Below, in pieces: positions 16,267-24,444 of a stretch of 64,000 nt of DNA. How positions within the stretch are numbered: position 1 is the first letter of the stretch; each line of letters begins with the position of its first letter. The position numbers and the translations under genes are program-made. Source of the stretch: Nocardioides hwasunensis (GTDB lineage: Bacteria > Actinomycetota > Actinomycetes > Propionibacteriales > Nocardioidaceae); the NCBI RefSeq assembly GCF_014779665.1, contig NZ_JACXYY010000003.1:310001-374000 (forward strand). Direction: 5' to 3'. The notes below the pieces were generated by a model. That model did not search any database. It worked only from the letters and a program-made list of their open reading frames with translations, and had not been told where the DNA came from.

Positions 16267-16880
16267 GGGGCAACCGTGCCACGGACCGCCGACACCTCGA
16301 GCCAGGACTCCTGCCGCCGGCCCGGGATCCCCGTCCGCACCACCACGTCGTCCCAGCCCGCACCTTCCACCACGGCGTGCAGCGGCCCTGCCCGCCAGTA
16401 GGTGAAGTGACGCGGGTTGCGCACGGCCCCGTGGGTCGACCATCCGTCGCCGTCACCCTCCTTGAGCGAGGCCCGCAGGAGCCCGCCGGGACGGGTGGCC
16501 ACCGCCAGCCGCGCCAGCACGACCGGCAGGTCGGTCCGGGCGACGTGGAGGAGCGAGGCGTTGGCCCACACGCCGTCGTAGGGCCCCTCCGCCGAGGTCA
16601 GGTCGTCGACGAGCGGGTCGAGGACGTCGGCCTCGTGGCCCCGCTCGCGCAGCAGGGCGACGAACCCGGGCGTGACGTCCGTACGCCGGACCGCGAGGCC
16701 GAGCTGCTCGAGCAGGAGGGCGTCGCGACCGCCGCCGGAGCCGATCTCCAGCACCCGGGCGCCCGGTCCGAGGCGGGCGGCGAGGTCCTCCATGTCGCCG
16801 CGCACCGAGTCGGGCACGACGGGCGAGGCGTCGGCGTACGCCCCCGCGTCGAGGTCGTAGGCGCGGACGGTCTCCTTCAC
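16263..16880 (-). CDS. Class I SAM-dependent methyltransferase
   Basis: A 205-aa protein. Motif I is RVLEIGSGGGRDALLLEQLG, followed by RTDVTPGFVALLRERG and the motif IV-like YDGVWANASLLHVARTDLP. The fold is a small Rossmann methyltransferase of the UbiE/TehB kind; the substrate is unknown. The GTG at 16880 overlaps the stop of the truncated DinB gene (GTGA), so expression depends on that upstream ORF. Confidence 0.85.
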   Translation of the reverse strand: MKETVRAYDLDAGAYADASPVVPDSVRGDMEDLAARLGPGARVLEIGSGGGRDALLLEQLGLAVRRTDVTPGFVALLRERGHEADVLDPLVDDLTSAEGPYDGVWANASLLHVARTDLPVVLARLAVATRPGGLLRASLKEGDGDGWSTHGAVRNPRHFTYWRAGPLHAVVEGAGWDDVVVRTGIPGRRQESWLEVSAVRGTVAP

Positions 16881-17137
16881 GACCGGTCCGCACCCACGTC
16901 GCGGAGATGGTGCACCACGTCGCGCACGTGGCAGCCGTACTCGAGCGCCGACCACACCTCGGGCGAGGGCCGCTCGCCCGCGTCGGGACGGGCCAGCACC
17001 TCCGACCACGTCGTCGCGGTGTCGCGGAACAGCCCGGGCAGGTCCGCCAGCCCCTGCGCAGCCGGGTCGAAGCCGCACTCCGGGCACGGCCGTTCCAGGA
17101 CCCAGGTCCAGTCCTTGGTGTCGGGCGCGATGCTCAT
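16877..17137 (-). CDS. DinB-family protein with apparent internal deletion
   Basis: An 86-aa ORF. MSIAPDTKDWTWVLERPCPE, then CGFDP and SALEYGCHVRDV, match the start of actinobacterial DinB/mycothiol-dependent proteins of about 170-190 aa. Immediately after VRDV the sequence continues VHHLRDVGADRS, which resembles the C-terminal HDxVHHLxDV segment of the same family. About 80-90 central residues seem to be missing in frame, taking much of the four-helix bundle. The ORF stays open and coupled to the methyltransferase. Probably non-functional as an enzyme. Confidence 0.6.
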   Translation of the reverse strand: MSIAPDTKDWTWVLERPCPECGFDPAAQGLADLPGLFRDTATTWSEVLARPDAGERPSPEVWSALEYGCHVRDVVHHLRDVGADRS

Positions 17138-17180
17138 GCCGGTCATCCAACCAGCCACCGCGGCGAGGACAATGCGGGGA

Positions 17181-17660
17181 ATGGACATCCGTCGTGCCGA
17201 TGCTGCCGACCTCCCCGCCGTGCACGCGATCTACGCGCGAGAGGCGCTCGGGGGCCACGCCACCTTCGACCACGAACCACGCCCGATGGCCCTGTGGGAG
17301 GAGAAGCTCGGGGGCGAGGACCACTTCCTCGTCGCCGAGCACGAGGGCCAGGTGGTCGGCTACGCCACGTCCGGGTCGTTCCGCCCGAAGCCCGCCTACC
17401 GGCACACGCGCGAGAGCACGGTCTACGTCGCGCCGGGACACCAGGGCCTGGGCACCGGCCGCCGGCTGTACGACGCGCTCCTGGCGCGGCTCACCGACGA
17501 CGGCGTGCACCTGGTAGTGGCCGCCGTCGCCCTGCCCAATCCCGCGAGCCTCGCCCTGCACCGCGCGTGCGGCTTCGAGGAGGTCGGCACCATGCGCGAG
17601 GTCGGCCACAAGCTCGACCGCTGGATCGACGTCACGTGGCTCCAGAAGGTCCTCGACTGA
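17181..17660 (+). CDS. GNAT acetyltransferase, phosphinothricin-acetyltransferase-like
   Basis: A 159-aa protein: MDIRRADAADLPAVHAIYAR, FDHEPRPMALWEEKLG, VGYATSGSFRPKPAYRHTRE, STVYVAPGHQGLGTGRRLYD (acetyl-CoA site) and CGFEEVGTMREVGHKLDRW. These follow the Pat/Bar/YwnH type of GNAT, which acetylates phosphinothricin, methionine sulfoximine or related amino-acid analogues. The actual substrate is not established. ATG at 17181, only 43 bp from the divergent DinB start. Confidence 0.85.
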   Translation: MDIRRADAADLPAVHAIYAREALGGHATFDHEPRPMALWEEKLGGEDHFLVAEHEGQVVGYATSGSFRPKPAYRHTRESTVYVAPGHQGLGTGRRLYDALLARLTDDGVHLVVAAVALPNPASLALHRACGFEEVGTMREVGHKLDRWIDVTWLQKVLD

Positions 17661-17669
17661 GCGAGGGCG

Positions 17670-19298
17670 TCACTCCAGGCCGAGCTCCTTGGTCGACACC
17701 TCGCGCATCTCGACCTTGCGCACCTTGCCGGTCACCGTCATCGGGAACTCCTCGACGACCATGACGTAGCGCGGGATCTTGTAGTGGGCGAGCCTGCCGG
17801 TGGCGAACTCGCGCACCGCCTCGGCGTCGAGCGGCGTGGTGCCGGGTCGCATCCGCAGCCACGCGCAGAGCTCCTCGCCGTACTTCGCGTCCGGGACACC
17901 GACGACCTGCACGTCCTCGATGTCGGGATGGGTGTAGAGAAACTCCTCGATCTCGCGCGGGTAGATGTTCTCGCCCCCGCGGATGACCATGTCCTTGATC
18001 CGGCCGGTGATCCGGACGTAGCCCTCGTCGTCCATCACGCCGAGGTCGCCGGTGTGCATCCATCCGTCGGCGTCGATGGCCTCGGCGGTCCTGTCCGGAT
18101 CGTCCCAGTAGCCGAGCATCACCGAGTAGCCGCGCGTGCAGAACTCCCCCGCCTCGCCGCGCGGCAGCGTGTCGCCGCTGACCGGGTCGACGATCGTGAC
18201 CTCGAGGTGCGGCGCGACCTGACCCACCGTGCCGACCTTCCGCTCCAGCGTGTCGTCGGTCCGCGTCTGGGTCGAGACCGGTGACGTCTCCGTCATGCCG
18301 TAGGCGATCGTCATCTCGTCGATGCCTGCACCGATGAGCTTCTTCATCATCTCCTCGGGGCACGGCGAGCCGGCCATGATGCCGGTGCGCACGCTGCCCA
18401 GGTCGTACGACGCGAGGTCCGGCAGCGCCCACTCGGCGATGAACATCGTCGGGACGCCGTAGAGCGAGGTGCACTGCTCGTCGGAGACGGCCTTCAGCGT
18501 GAGGGCAGGGTCGAAGCCGGGCGCCGGGATGACCATCGTGGCTCCGTGGGAGGTGCAGGCGAGGTTGCCCATGACCATCCCGAAGCAGTGGTAGAAGGGC
18601 ACCGGGATGCAGACCCGGTCGGCCTCGGTGTAGCGACAGACCTCTCCGACGAGGTAGCCGTTGTTGAGGATGTTGCGGTGGCTGAGGGTCGCGCCCTTGG
18701 GGAAGCCGGTCGTGCCGGAGGTGTACTGGATGTTGATCGGGTCGCTCGCCTGCAGCGATGCCGACCGCGAGCGGAGGTCCTCCTCGGTGACCCCCTCGCC
18801 GTCGGCGAGGAGCCCGGCCCAGCTCTCCTCGTCGTCGAGGTAGACGGTGCGCTCGAGCGCCAGACCCGGTCCGGTGGTCCGGTCGGCGGTCTCCTCGACC
18901 ATCGCGCGGTAGTCGCTGGTCCGGAACGACGTGGCGGCCACGAGCATCCGCATCCCGCTCTGCTGGGCGACGTAGGAGAACTCGTGGGTGCGGTAGGACG
19001 GGTTGACGTTGACGAGGATCGCACCGACCTTGGCGCTCGCCAGCTGCACGAGCGTCCACTCGGCGCTGTTCGGCCCCCAGATGCCGACCCGGTCCCCCTT
19101 CTCGATGCCGGCGCCGATCAACCCGCGCGCGAGCCGGTCCACGTCCCGGTCGAGGTCCGCCCACGTCCAGCGACGCCCGCTCGCGCACTCGACCAGCGCC
19201 TCGCGGTCGGCGTGCGCCCCCACGGTCCGCTCGAGGTTGGCGCCGATCGTCTCCTCCAGGAGGGCGGGCGTGGTCTCACCGCGTGCGTAGGAGTCCAT
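17670..19298 (-). CDS. Fatty-acyl-CoA synthetase / AMP-binding ligase
   Basis: A 542-aa ANL-family ligase activating a carboxylic acid to acyl-AMP, then acyl-CoA. The P-loop-like core is INIQYTSGTTGFPKGA; IAYGMTETSPVS is the A5 motif, WMHTGDLGVMDDEGYVRITG A7, and GRIKDMVIRGGENIYPREIE A8. The catalytic A10 Lys is in EEFPMTVTGKVRKVEM. Resemblance to medium/long-chain fatty acid ligases is good; chain length is not predictable. It is followed at 19299-19439 by 141 bp with no gene. Confidence 0.9.
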   Translation of the reverse strand: MDSYARGETTPALLEETIGANLERTVGAHADREALVECASGRRWTWADLDRDVDRLARGLIGAGIEKGDRVGIWGPNSAEWTLVQLASAKVGAILVNVNPSYRTHEFSYVAQQSGMRMLVAATSFRTSDYRAMVEETADRTTGPGLALERTVYLDDEESWAGLLADGEGVTEEDLRSRSASLQASDPINIQYTSGTTGFPKGATLSHRNILNNGYLVGEVCRYTEADRVCIPVPFYHCFGMVMGNLACTSHGATMVIPAPGFDPALTLKAVSDEQCTSLYGVPTMFIAEWALPDLASYDLGSVRTGIMAGSPCPEEMMKKLIGAGIDEMTIAYGMTETSPVSTQTRTDDTLERKVGTVGQVAPHLEVTIVDPVSGDTLPRGEAGEFCTRGYSVMLGYWDDPDRTAEAIDADGWMHTGDLGVMDDEGYVRITGRIKDMVIRGGENIYPREIEEFLYTHPDIEDVQVVGVPDAKYGEELCAWLRMRPGTTPLDAEAVREFATGRLAHYKIPRYVMVVEEFPMTVTGKVRKVEMREVSTKELGLE

Positions 19299-19439
19299 TC
19301 GGGCAACCTAGGACGGCCGTCGCGGTGTTGGCCAGAGGTTGGTCGCGCGTCAGGTGAGCAGCAGGGCGTCCTGGCGGCGGCGTACGCCGAGAGCCCCCGC
19401 AGCCCGGCGGCCACCGACGCAGCACGGACGCGGCACCCG

Positions 19440-20006
19440 TCAGCTCGAGAGCCGCGCCTCGACAGCAGGGAGCAGCATCGAGACTGCCTCGTCGACGACC
19501 TCGTCGACGCGCTCGACCGGGAGCCTTCCCGACGCGACGAGGGAACCGATCCCCTCCAGGGTCGCCGCGAGGAGGTACGGCAGGGGGCCCGACTCCCGGT
19601 CCGCGCGCTCCCCCAGCAGCTCTCCGCCGAGCGCGAAGAACCGCGCGGCGGACTCCTCGGCCGCTCCGCCACCAGGGCCCACCGAGAACATCAGCTCGAG
19701 GAGCGGGCCGCTCTCGAGGGCGAAGCGCGCGTGCGCGCGTGCGTACTGCGTGAGCCTGGCCCGAAGGCTCGACAGCCCAGCCGCCGACTCGAGCTCACTG
19801 ATCAGCTCGGCGAAGCCTGCCGCGGCGATCGCATCCAGGAGGGCGTCCCGGTCGTCGAAGTGACGCAGTGGCGCGCTGTGGCTGACGCCCACCCGCTTGG
19901 CGAGCCCGCGCAGCGTCAGCGATGCGACCCCCTCCTCCAGGAGCTGCCGGCGCCCCGCCTCGAGCAGCGAGTCGCGCAGGGACCCGTGGTGGTAGGGCGT
20001 CGGCAC
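19440..20006 (-). CDS. TetR family transcriptional regulator
   Basis: A 188-aa repressor. The N-terminal HTH reads GVASLTLRGLAKRVGVSHSA, then PLRHFDDRDALLDAIAAAGF; the rest is a helical ligand-binding domain. GTG start at 20006 lies 6 bp after a TAGCAT -10-like hexamer on the same strand, implying a leaderless message. It is divergent from an SDR gene across a 62-bp region that holds two dyads, so it probably represses both. Confidence 0.9.
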   Translation of the reverse strand: MPTPYHHGSLRDSLLEAGRRQLLEEGVASLTLRGLAKRVGVSHSAPLRHFDDRDALLDAIAAAGFAELISELESAAGLSSLRARLTQYARAHARFALESGPLLELMFSVGPGGGAAEESAARFFALGGELLGERADRESGPLPYLLAATLEGIGSLVASGRLPVERVDEVVDEAVSMLLPAVEARLSS

Positions 20007-20023
20007 ACCGTCATGCTAGCGAC

Positions 20024-20061
20024 ATGTAGTCATTGACCACATATGTAGACGGTGACTACAT
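20024..20061. promoter_or_regulatory. Two dyads (probable TetR operator) overlapping the divergent promoters
   Basis: The outer arms ATGTAGTCA (20024-20032) and TGACTACAT (20053-20061) are perfect inverted repeats. They can be read as two adjacent dyads: GTAGTCA-t-TGACCAC (20026-20040, one mismatch) and ATGTAG...CTACAT (20043-20061). The SDR promoter elements TTGACC (20033-20038) and TACATT (20057-20062, 18-bp spacing) lie within or across the site, so binding would block transcription. Confidence 0.72.
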
Positions 20062-20068
20062 TGGTGCC
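20033..20068 (+). promoter_or_regulatory. Leaderless promoter of the SDR gene
   Basis: A -35-like TTGACC at 20033-20038 and -10-like TACATT at 20057-20062 are 18 bp apart. The expected start of transcription falls at or within a base or two of the ATG at 20069, and no Shine-Dalgarno sequence is present, which fits a leaderless mRNA. Confidence 0.5.
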
Positions 20069-20977
20069 ATGTCCTCCACCTCCCCCTCTCCCGACCTCAC
20101 CGGTCGCACCGCCCTCGTGACCGGGGCCACGAGCGGCATCGGACGGGCGGTCGCCATCGCGCTCGCTCGCCGCGGCGCCCGCATCATCGTCCCCGCCCGC
20201 TCACTGCCGAAGGCGCACGCCGTCGTCGCTGCCTTGCCCACGGTCCCCGACGGAGGAGGTGACCACGTCGTCCGCGAGCTCGATCTCGCGGACCTGACAT
20301 CAGTGGCGTCCTTCGCGGAGGCGACGCCCGAGGCGATCGACCTGCTCGTGAACAACGCCGGGGTCGCGAGCCCGATCCTGCGGCGCACCGCCGACGGTCA
20401 CGAGCTGCAGTTCGGGACGAACCACCTCGGACACTTCGCGCTCACCTCGGCGCTGCTGCCCCGCGTCACCGGGCGCATCGTCACCGTCGCCTCGCAGGCC
20501 GAGCGCATGTCGCGACTCGACGTCGCGAGCCTCACTGCTCACCATCTCGACTGGCACGACCGGCCCTACGACGCCTCCCGGGCCTACGCCGACTCCAAGC
20601 TCGCCAACCTGCTCTTCACGCTCGAGCTCGACCGCAGACTTCGCGCAGCCGGATCCACGGTCAGGGCTCTGGCCGCCCACCCCGGGATCGTGGTCACCGC
20701 GATCTACGACCGGCGCGACGGGCGACGCGCCGGTCTCTGGGACCGGCTCCTCCCGATCATCGGGCAGAGCGCGGACGCCGGCGCGCTGCCCGTGCTGATG
20801 GCAGCGACGGCCGACCTGCCGGGCGGCACCTTCACGGGGCCGAAGCACCTCCTGCACATGCGCGGCGGAGCCCAGGTCATCGGACGCTCCGCACGTGCTC
20901 GCGACGGCGCACTCGCGCAGGCGCTCTGGACGGCGTCGGAGCACCTGACCGGCGTCCGGGCACCGCTCCCGGGCTGA
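20069..20977 (+). CDS. Short-chain dehydrogenase/reductase
   Basis: A 302-aa Rossmann oxidoreductase. The NAD(P) loop is TGATSGIG (TALVTGATSGIGRAVAIALA), the structural motif LLVNNAGVAS, and FGTNHLGHFALTSALLPRV resembles the retinol dehydrogenase/WWOX-like group. The catalytic Tyr-Lys lies in SRAYADSKLANLLFTLEL. Substrate unknown. The ATG at 20069 was chosen because it coincides with the predicted transcription start; an earlier in-frame ATG lies inside the operator. Confidence 0.88.
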   Translation: MSSTSPSPDLTGRTALVTGATSGIGRAVAIALARRGARIIVPARSLPKAHAVVAALPTVPDGGGDHVVRELDLADLTSVASFAEATPEAIDLLVNNAGVASPILRRTADGHELQFGTNHLGHFALTSALLPRVTGRIVTVASQAERMSRLDVASLTAHHLDWHDRPYDASRAYADSKLANLLFTLELDRRLRAAGSTVRALAAHPGIVVTAIYDRRDGRRAGLWDRLLPIIGQSADAGALPVLMAATADLPGGTFTGPKHLLHMRGGAQVIGRSARARDGALAQALWTASEHLTGVRAPLPG

Positions 20978-21025
20978 GCGGCTGCTCCCCGCCTCGACGT
21001 GGGTCGCCCTCGCCGGGCTCGGCGC

Positions 21026-21832
21026 TCAGGTGAGCAGCAGCGCGTCGAGCCGGCGGCGTACGACGAGCAGGCCGAGGACACCCATCACGACGAGGTAGAC
21101 CACCGAGACCCCCGACTCCCAGGTGACGACGCCGGTGGTGAGCTCACGGCAGAGCACCACGCCGCGGTAGAGCGGGGTGGCCTCCACCACCCAGCGCAGC
21201 ACGCCGGTGCCGAACGCCTCGACCGGGAAGAACGTCGCCGAGAACAAGAACATCGGCATCTGGACGAGCGTGATCTTGTCGAAGTCCTGCCAGGACTTCA
21301 TCCAGGTCGTCAGCGCCATGCACACCGCCGAGAACGCGAAGGCGATCAACACCGCCGCCGGCAGCGCGAGGAGGGCCCACCACGACTCGACCAGGCCCAT
21401 CGCCACCATCACCACGAGGAAGGCCGCGGAGTACACCGAGCCGCGGATCAGCCCCCACGCGATCTCACCGCGCGCGATGTCGCCGGTGGTGAGCGGCGTG
21501 GCCAGCATCTGGTCGTAGAGCTTCTCGTAGCGCAGCTTGAAGAACACGTTGAACGTGGAGTCCATCAGGGCGCCGTTGAAGGCCGAGGTCGCGAGCATCG
21601 CAGGCGCCACGAAGGTCGCGTAGGGGATCGCCTCGCCGTGGAACTCGAAGGTGTCGATGAGCTGCCCGACACCGATGCCGATCGAGAAGAGGTAGAGGAC
21701 CGGCTCGAGGAAGCCGGTGAGGAAGAGCCGCCAGGCCGACTTGTAGACGATGAAGTTGCGCAGCACGAGCAGGCGGGCTGCGTTGGTCGGCGTCATCGGC
21801 GCCGGCACCGCGGCCGAGGACAGGGACGCCAT
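21026..21832 (-). CDS. ABC-2 type permease (second)
   Basis: A 268-aa membrane protein with six hydrophobic segments of the ABC-2/NodJ type. Signatures are FLEPVLYLFSIGIGVGQLID, FVAPAMLATSAFNGALMDST and MFLFSATFFPVEAFGTGVLR. It follows the first permease by one base and probably forms a heterodimer with it. The cargo is unknown; drug or lipid export is typical for this architecture. Confidence 0.9.
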   Translation of the reverse strand: MASLSSAAVPAPMTPTNAARLLVLRNFIVYKSAWRLFLTGFLEPVLYLFSIGIGVGQLIDTFEFHGEAIPYATFVAPAMLATSAFNGALMDSTFNVFFKLRYEKLYDQMLATPLTTGDIARGEIAWGLIRGSVYSAAFLVVMVAMGLVESWWALLALPAAVLIAFAFSAVCMALTTWMKSWQDFDKITLVQMPMFLFSATFFPVEAFGTGVLRWVVEATPLYRGVVLCRELTTGVVTWESGVSVVYLVVMGVLGLLVVRRRLDALLLT

Positions 21833-21833
21833 C

Positions 21834-22661
21834 TCAGACCTCCAGCCGCTTGTCGAGGCCTCGGACGGACCAGAACCATCCCAGGACGCACAGGGCGACC
21901 AGCACGACCACGTTGACCGCGGCGACGGGCCAGTCGACGGTGTCGAGGCAGAACATCCGCGAGAGTGAGACGCCGTGCCACAGCGGCGTCAGCCGGGCGA
22001 CCCACTCCAGCACCGGCCCGAGGTTGGCGACCGGGAAGAACGCGCCCGAGAAGAGCGTGAGCGGCAGCACGCCGAGGCGGAACAGGACGCCGAACCCCTC
22101 CTCCGACTTCAGCCGCGCCGAGTAGCCGAAGGTCAGCAGCGCGAAGGCCGTGCCCACGAGGACCTGCGCGACCCACGCGAGGAACGGCCCCCACCAGCTC
22201 TCGAAGACGCCGAAGGGTGCGAGCACCAGCATGAACACCGCGCACGCCGAGGCGATCCGGAAGACGACGAAGGCGACGAAGGCGTTGACCAGGTCACGCA
22301 CCGCCAGCGGCGTGGCCAGCTGGGCGAAGAACGTCTTGTGCCACTTGATGGCCCCCATCACGGGGTAGGTCGACTCGCTGACCGCGATCTGCATGGCGTG
22401 CGCAGCCACCAGCCCCGGCACGATGAAGGCGAGGTAGGACGTGGCGCCCTCGAGCCTGGCGGGGTCGCCGTCGATGAAGCCGCCGAGCAGCACCCCCATC
22501 GCGACGACGTAGAACAGTGGGGTCAGGAAGGAGCTGATCACTCCCCCGCGCCAGGTGCGCTTGTAGACCGTCAGCCAGTAGTCGTACTGGCGGGCCATCC
22601 CCTGCCAGGCGGTGAGCGTGCCGGCGGGGCGGGCGCCGCGCTGCGTCGTGTCGGTCGCCAT
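21834..22661 (-). CDS. ABC-2 type permease (first)
   Basis: A 275-aa membrane protein, NodJ/ABC-2 type. Segments include VISSFLTPLFYVVAMGVLLG, SYLAFIVPGLVAAHAMQIAV and LTLFSGAFFPVANLGPVLEW. The same order and motifs recur in the second permease, implying gene duplication. Its ATG overlaps the ATPase stop (TGATG), coupling the two. Confidence 0.9.
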   Translation of the reverse strand: MATDTTQRGARPAGTLTAWQGMARQYDYWLTVYKRTWRGGVISSFLTPLFYVVAMGVLLGGFIDGDPARLEGATSYLAFIVPGLVAAHAMQIAVSESTYPVMGAIKWHKTFFAQLATPLAVRDLVNAFVAFVVFRIASACAVFMLVLAPFGVFESWWGPFLAWVAQVLVGTAFALLTFGYSARLKSEEGFGVLFRLGVLPLTLFSGAFFPVANLGPVLEWVARLTPLWHGVSLSRMFCLDTVDWPVAAVNVVVLVALCVLGWFWSVRGLDKRLEV

Positions 22662-23587
22662 CAGTCGGCCAGGCTCCGGCCGGTGAGGCGCAAGAACACG
22701 TCCTCAAGGGTCGAGCGGCGCACCAGCGTGGCGATGGGGCTCAGCCCGCGGTCGAGCACCGCGGTGAGGACCTCCTCGCCGTGGTCGCTGTAGACGAGCA
22801 GCCGGTCGGGCAGCACCTCGACGCGCTCGCCGAGGTCGGCGACCTTCTCGGCCAGCCCCTCGTGCTCGCCGACGCCGAAGCGGAGCTCGGCGACCTCGCG
22901 GGTGGAGTGGGCGTCGATCAGCTCGCGCGGGGAGCCCTCGGCGGCGATCAGGCCCTTGTCCATCACCACGAGCCGGTCGCACAGCTGCTCGGCCTCGTCC
23001 ATGTAGTGGGTGGTGATCACCAGGGTCACACCCGCCTGCTTGAGCCGGAACAGCTGGTCCCACAGCACGTGGCGGGCCTGCGGGTCGAGACCGGTGGTGG
23101 GCTCGTCGAGCAGCAGCACGTCGGGGTTGTTGATCAGGCTGCGCGCGATCGTGAGGCGGCGCTTCATGCCACCGGAGAGGTCCTCGACCTTGGCCTTCGC
23201 CTTCTCGGTGATCTGGGCGAACTCGAGCAGCTCGCGGGCGCGCTCGCGGCAGGTGGCCCGGTCGATGCCGAAGTAGCGGCCGTAGATGTAGAGGTTGTCG
23301 AAGACGTTGAGCTCGTTGTCGAGCGTGTCCTCCTGCGGGCAGACCCCGAGCCGGCCGCGGATCGCCGGGCCGTCGGTCGCCGGGTCCATGCCCAGGATCC
23401 GCAGCTCGCCGCCCGAGACCGGGCTCACCGAGGCGATCATCCGCATCGTGCTCGACTTCCCCGCGCCGTTGGGGCCGAGGAAGCCGAACGCCTCGCCCTT
23501 GCGGACCTCGACGTCGATGCCCTTGACCGCCTCGAAGTCACCGAAGGACTTGCGCAGCCCTCGAGCCGAGATCATCGATTCAGTCAC
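22661..23587 (-). CDS. ABC transporter ATP-binding protein (NodI/DrrA type)
   Basis: A 308-aa ATPase powering the two downstream permeases. Walker A FLGPNGAGKSSTMRMIA, Q-loop VCPQEDTLD, signature VEDLSGGMKRRLTIARSL, Walker B DVLLLDEPTTGLDPQARHVL and H-loop VITTHYMDEAEQLCDRL are all intact. The roughly 80-residue C-terminal extension is typical of DrrA/NodI exporters. First gene of a three-gene operon. Confidence 0.93.
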   Translation of the reverse strand: MTESMISARGLRKSFGDFEAVKGIDVEVRKGEAFGFLGPNGAGKSSTMRMIASVSPVSGGELRILGMDPATDGPAIRGRLGVCPQEDTLDNELNVFDNLYIYGRYFGIDRATCRERARELLEFAQITEKAKAKVEDLSGGMKRRLTIARSLINNPDVLLLDEPTTGLDPQARHVLWDQLFRLKQAGVTLVITTHYMDEAEQLCDRLVVMDKGLIAAEGSPRELIDAHSTREVAELRFGVGEHEGLAEKVADLGERVEVLPDRLLVYSDHGEEVLTAVLDRGLSPIATLVRRSTLEDVFLRLTGRSLAD

Positions 23588-23668
23588 GACGGGGACACTA
23601 GATCAGGACGCCGACGACGAGGAAATGGATTGCCGGGTGACGCTTGCCGGCACGCCTAGGGTGGAGAC

Positions 23669-24424
23669 GTGGAGGTCCCCGCCGTCGAGCCTCTGTCCCC
23701 GGACGCCCCGCCCATGACACCGACCGTCGTGATGAGCCAGCACTGGCGCGACCTGAGCTTCCTGCACTGGGCGGTCGACCCGGTCGAGGTGGCGCACCGG
23801 ATGCCACCCGGGGTCCGCCCCGACACCCTCGACGGCAAGACGTACGTCGGGCTGATCCCCTTCCGGATGGTCGGGGCCGGGCTCGGTCGCGGTCCGGCGA
23901 TCCCGTGGCTGGGCACGTTCCTCGAGACCAACGTGCGCCTCTACTCGGTCGACGCGACCGGCCGGCGCGGCATCGTGTTCCTCAGCCTGGACACCGACCG
24001 GGCCGCCGTCGTCCTCGGAGCGCGGGCGGGCTTCGGGGTCCCCTACCGCTGGGCGCGCATGCGCTACCACCGCGACGGGGACACGCACACCTACGACGCC
24101 CGCCTGCGTCGGCCGGCCACACCCGCGTCGAGCCGCCTGGTGGTCCGCGCCGGCGCGGCACGCACACCCACCGAGCTCGACCACTTCCTCAGCGCCCGAT
24201 GGGGACTGCACACCCGGTGGTGGGGTCGCACGCTCTACGTCCCCAACCGTCACGCGGCCTGGCCCGTGCACGATGCCGAGCTCCTGGAGATCGACGACGG
24301 CCTGCTGGCCTCGGTCGGGCTGCCGGAGCTCGCCGCGCGCCCGCCGGACCACGTCGGGTTCAGCCCCGGTGTCCACACCGAGTTCGGCCTGCCGGGCGAC
24401 GCGCGGCGTCCGCGCCGCGGCTGA
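23669..24424 (+). CDS. DUF2071 (YqjF-like) protein
   Basis: A 251-aa protein. VVMSQHWRDLSFLHWAVDPV, VRPDTLDGKTYVGLIPFRMV, PAIPWLGTFLETNVRLYSVD, GIVFLSLDTDRAAVVLGARA and HFLSARWGLHTRWWGRTLYV are the conserved elements of DUF2071, whose fold is acetoacetate-decarboxylase-like. Function is unknown. GTG start at 23669, 81 bp from the divergent ABC operon. Confidence 0.85.
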   Translation: MEVPAVEPLSPDAPPMTPTVVMSQHWRDLSFLHWAVDPVEVAHRMPPGVRPDTLDGKTYVGLIPFRMVGAGLGRGPAIPWLGTFLETNVRLYSVDATGRRGIVFLSLDTDRAAVVLGARAGFGVPYRWARMRYHRDGDTHTYDARLRRPATPASSRLVVRAGAARTPTELDHFLSARWGLHTRWWGRTLYVPNRHAAWPVHDAELLEIDDGLLASVGLPELAARPPDHVGFSPGVHTEFGLPGDARRPRRG

Positions 24425-24444
24425 GCGCGACCCTCGACCCTCCG

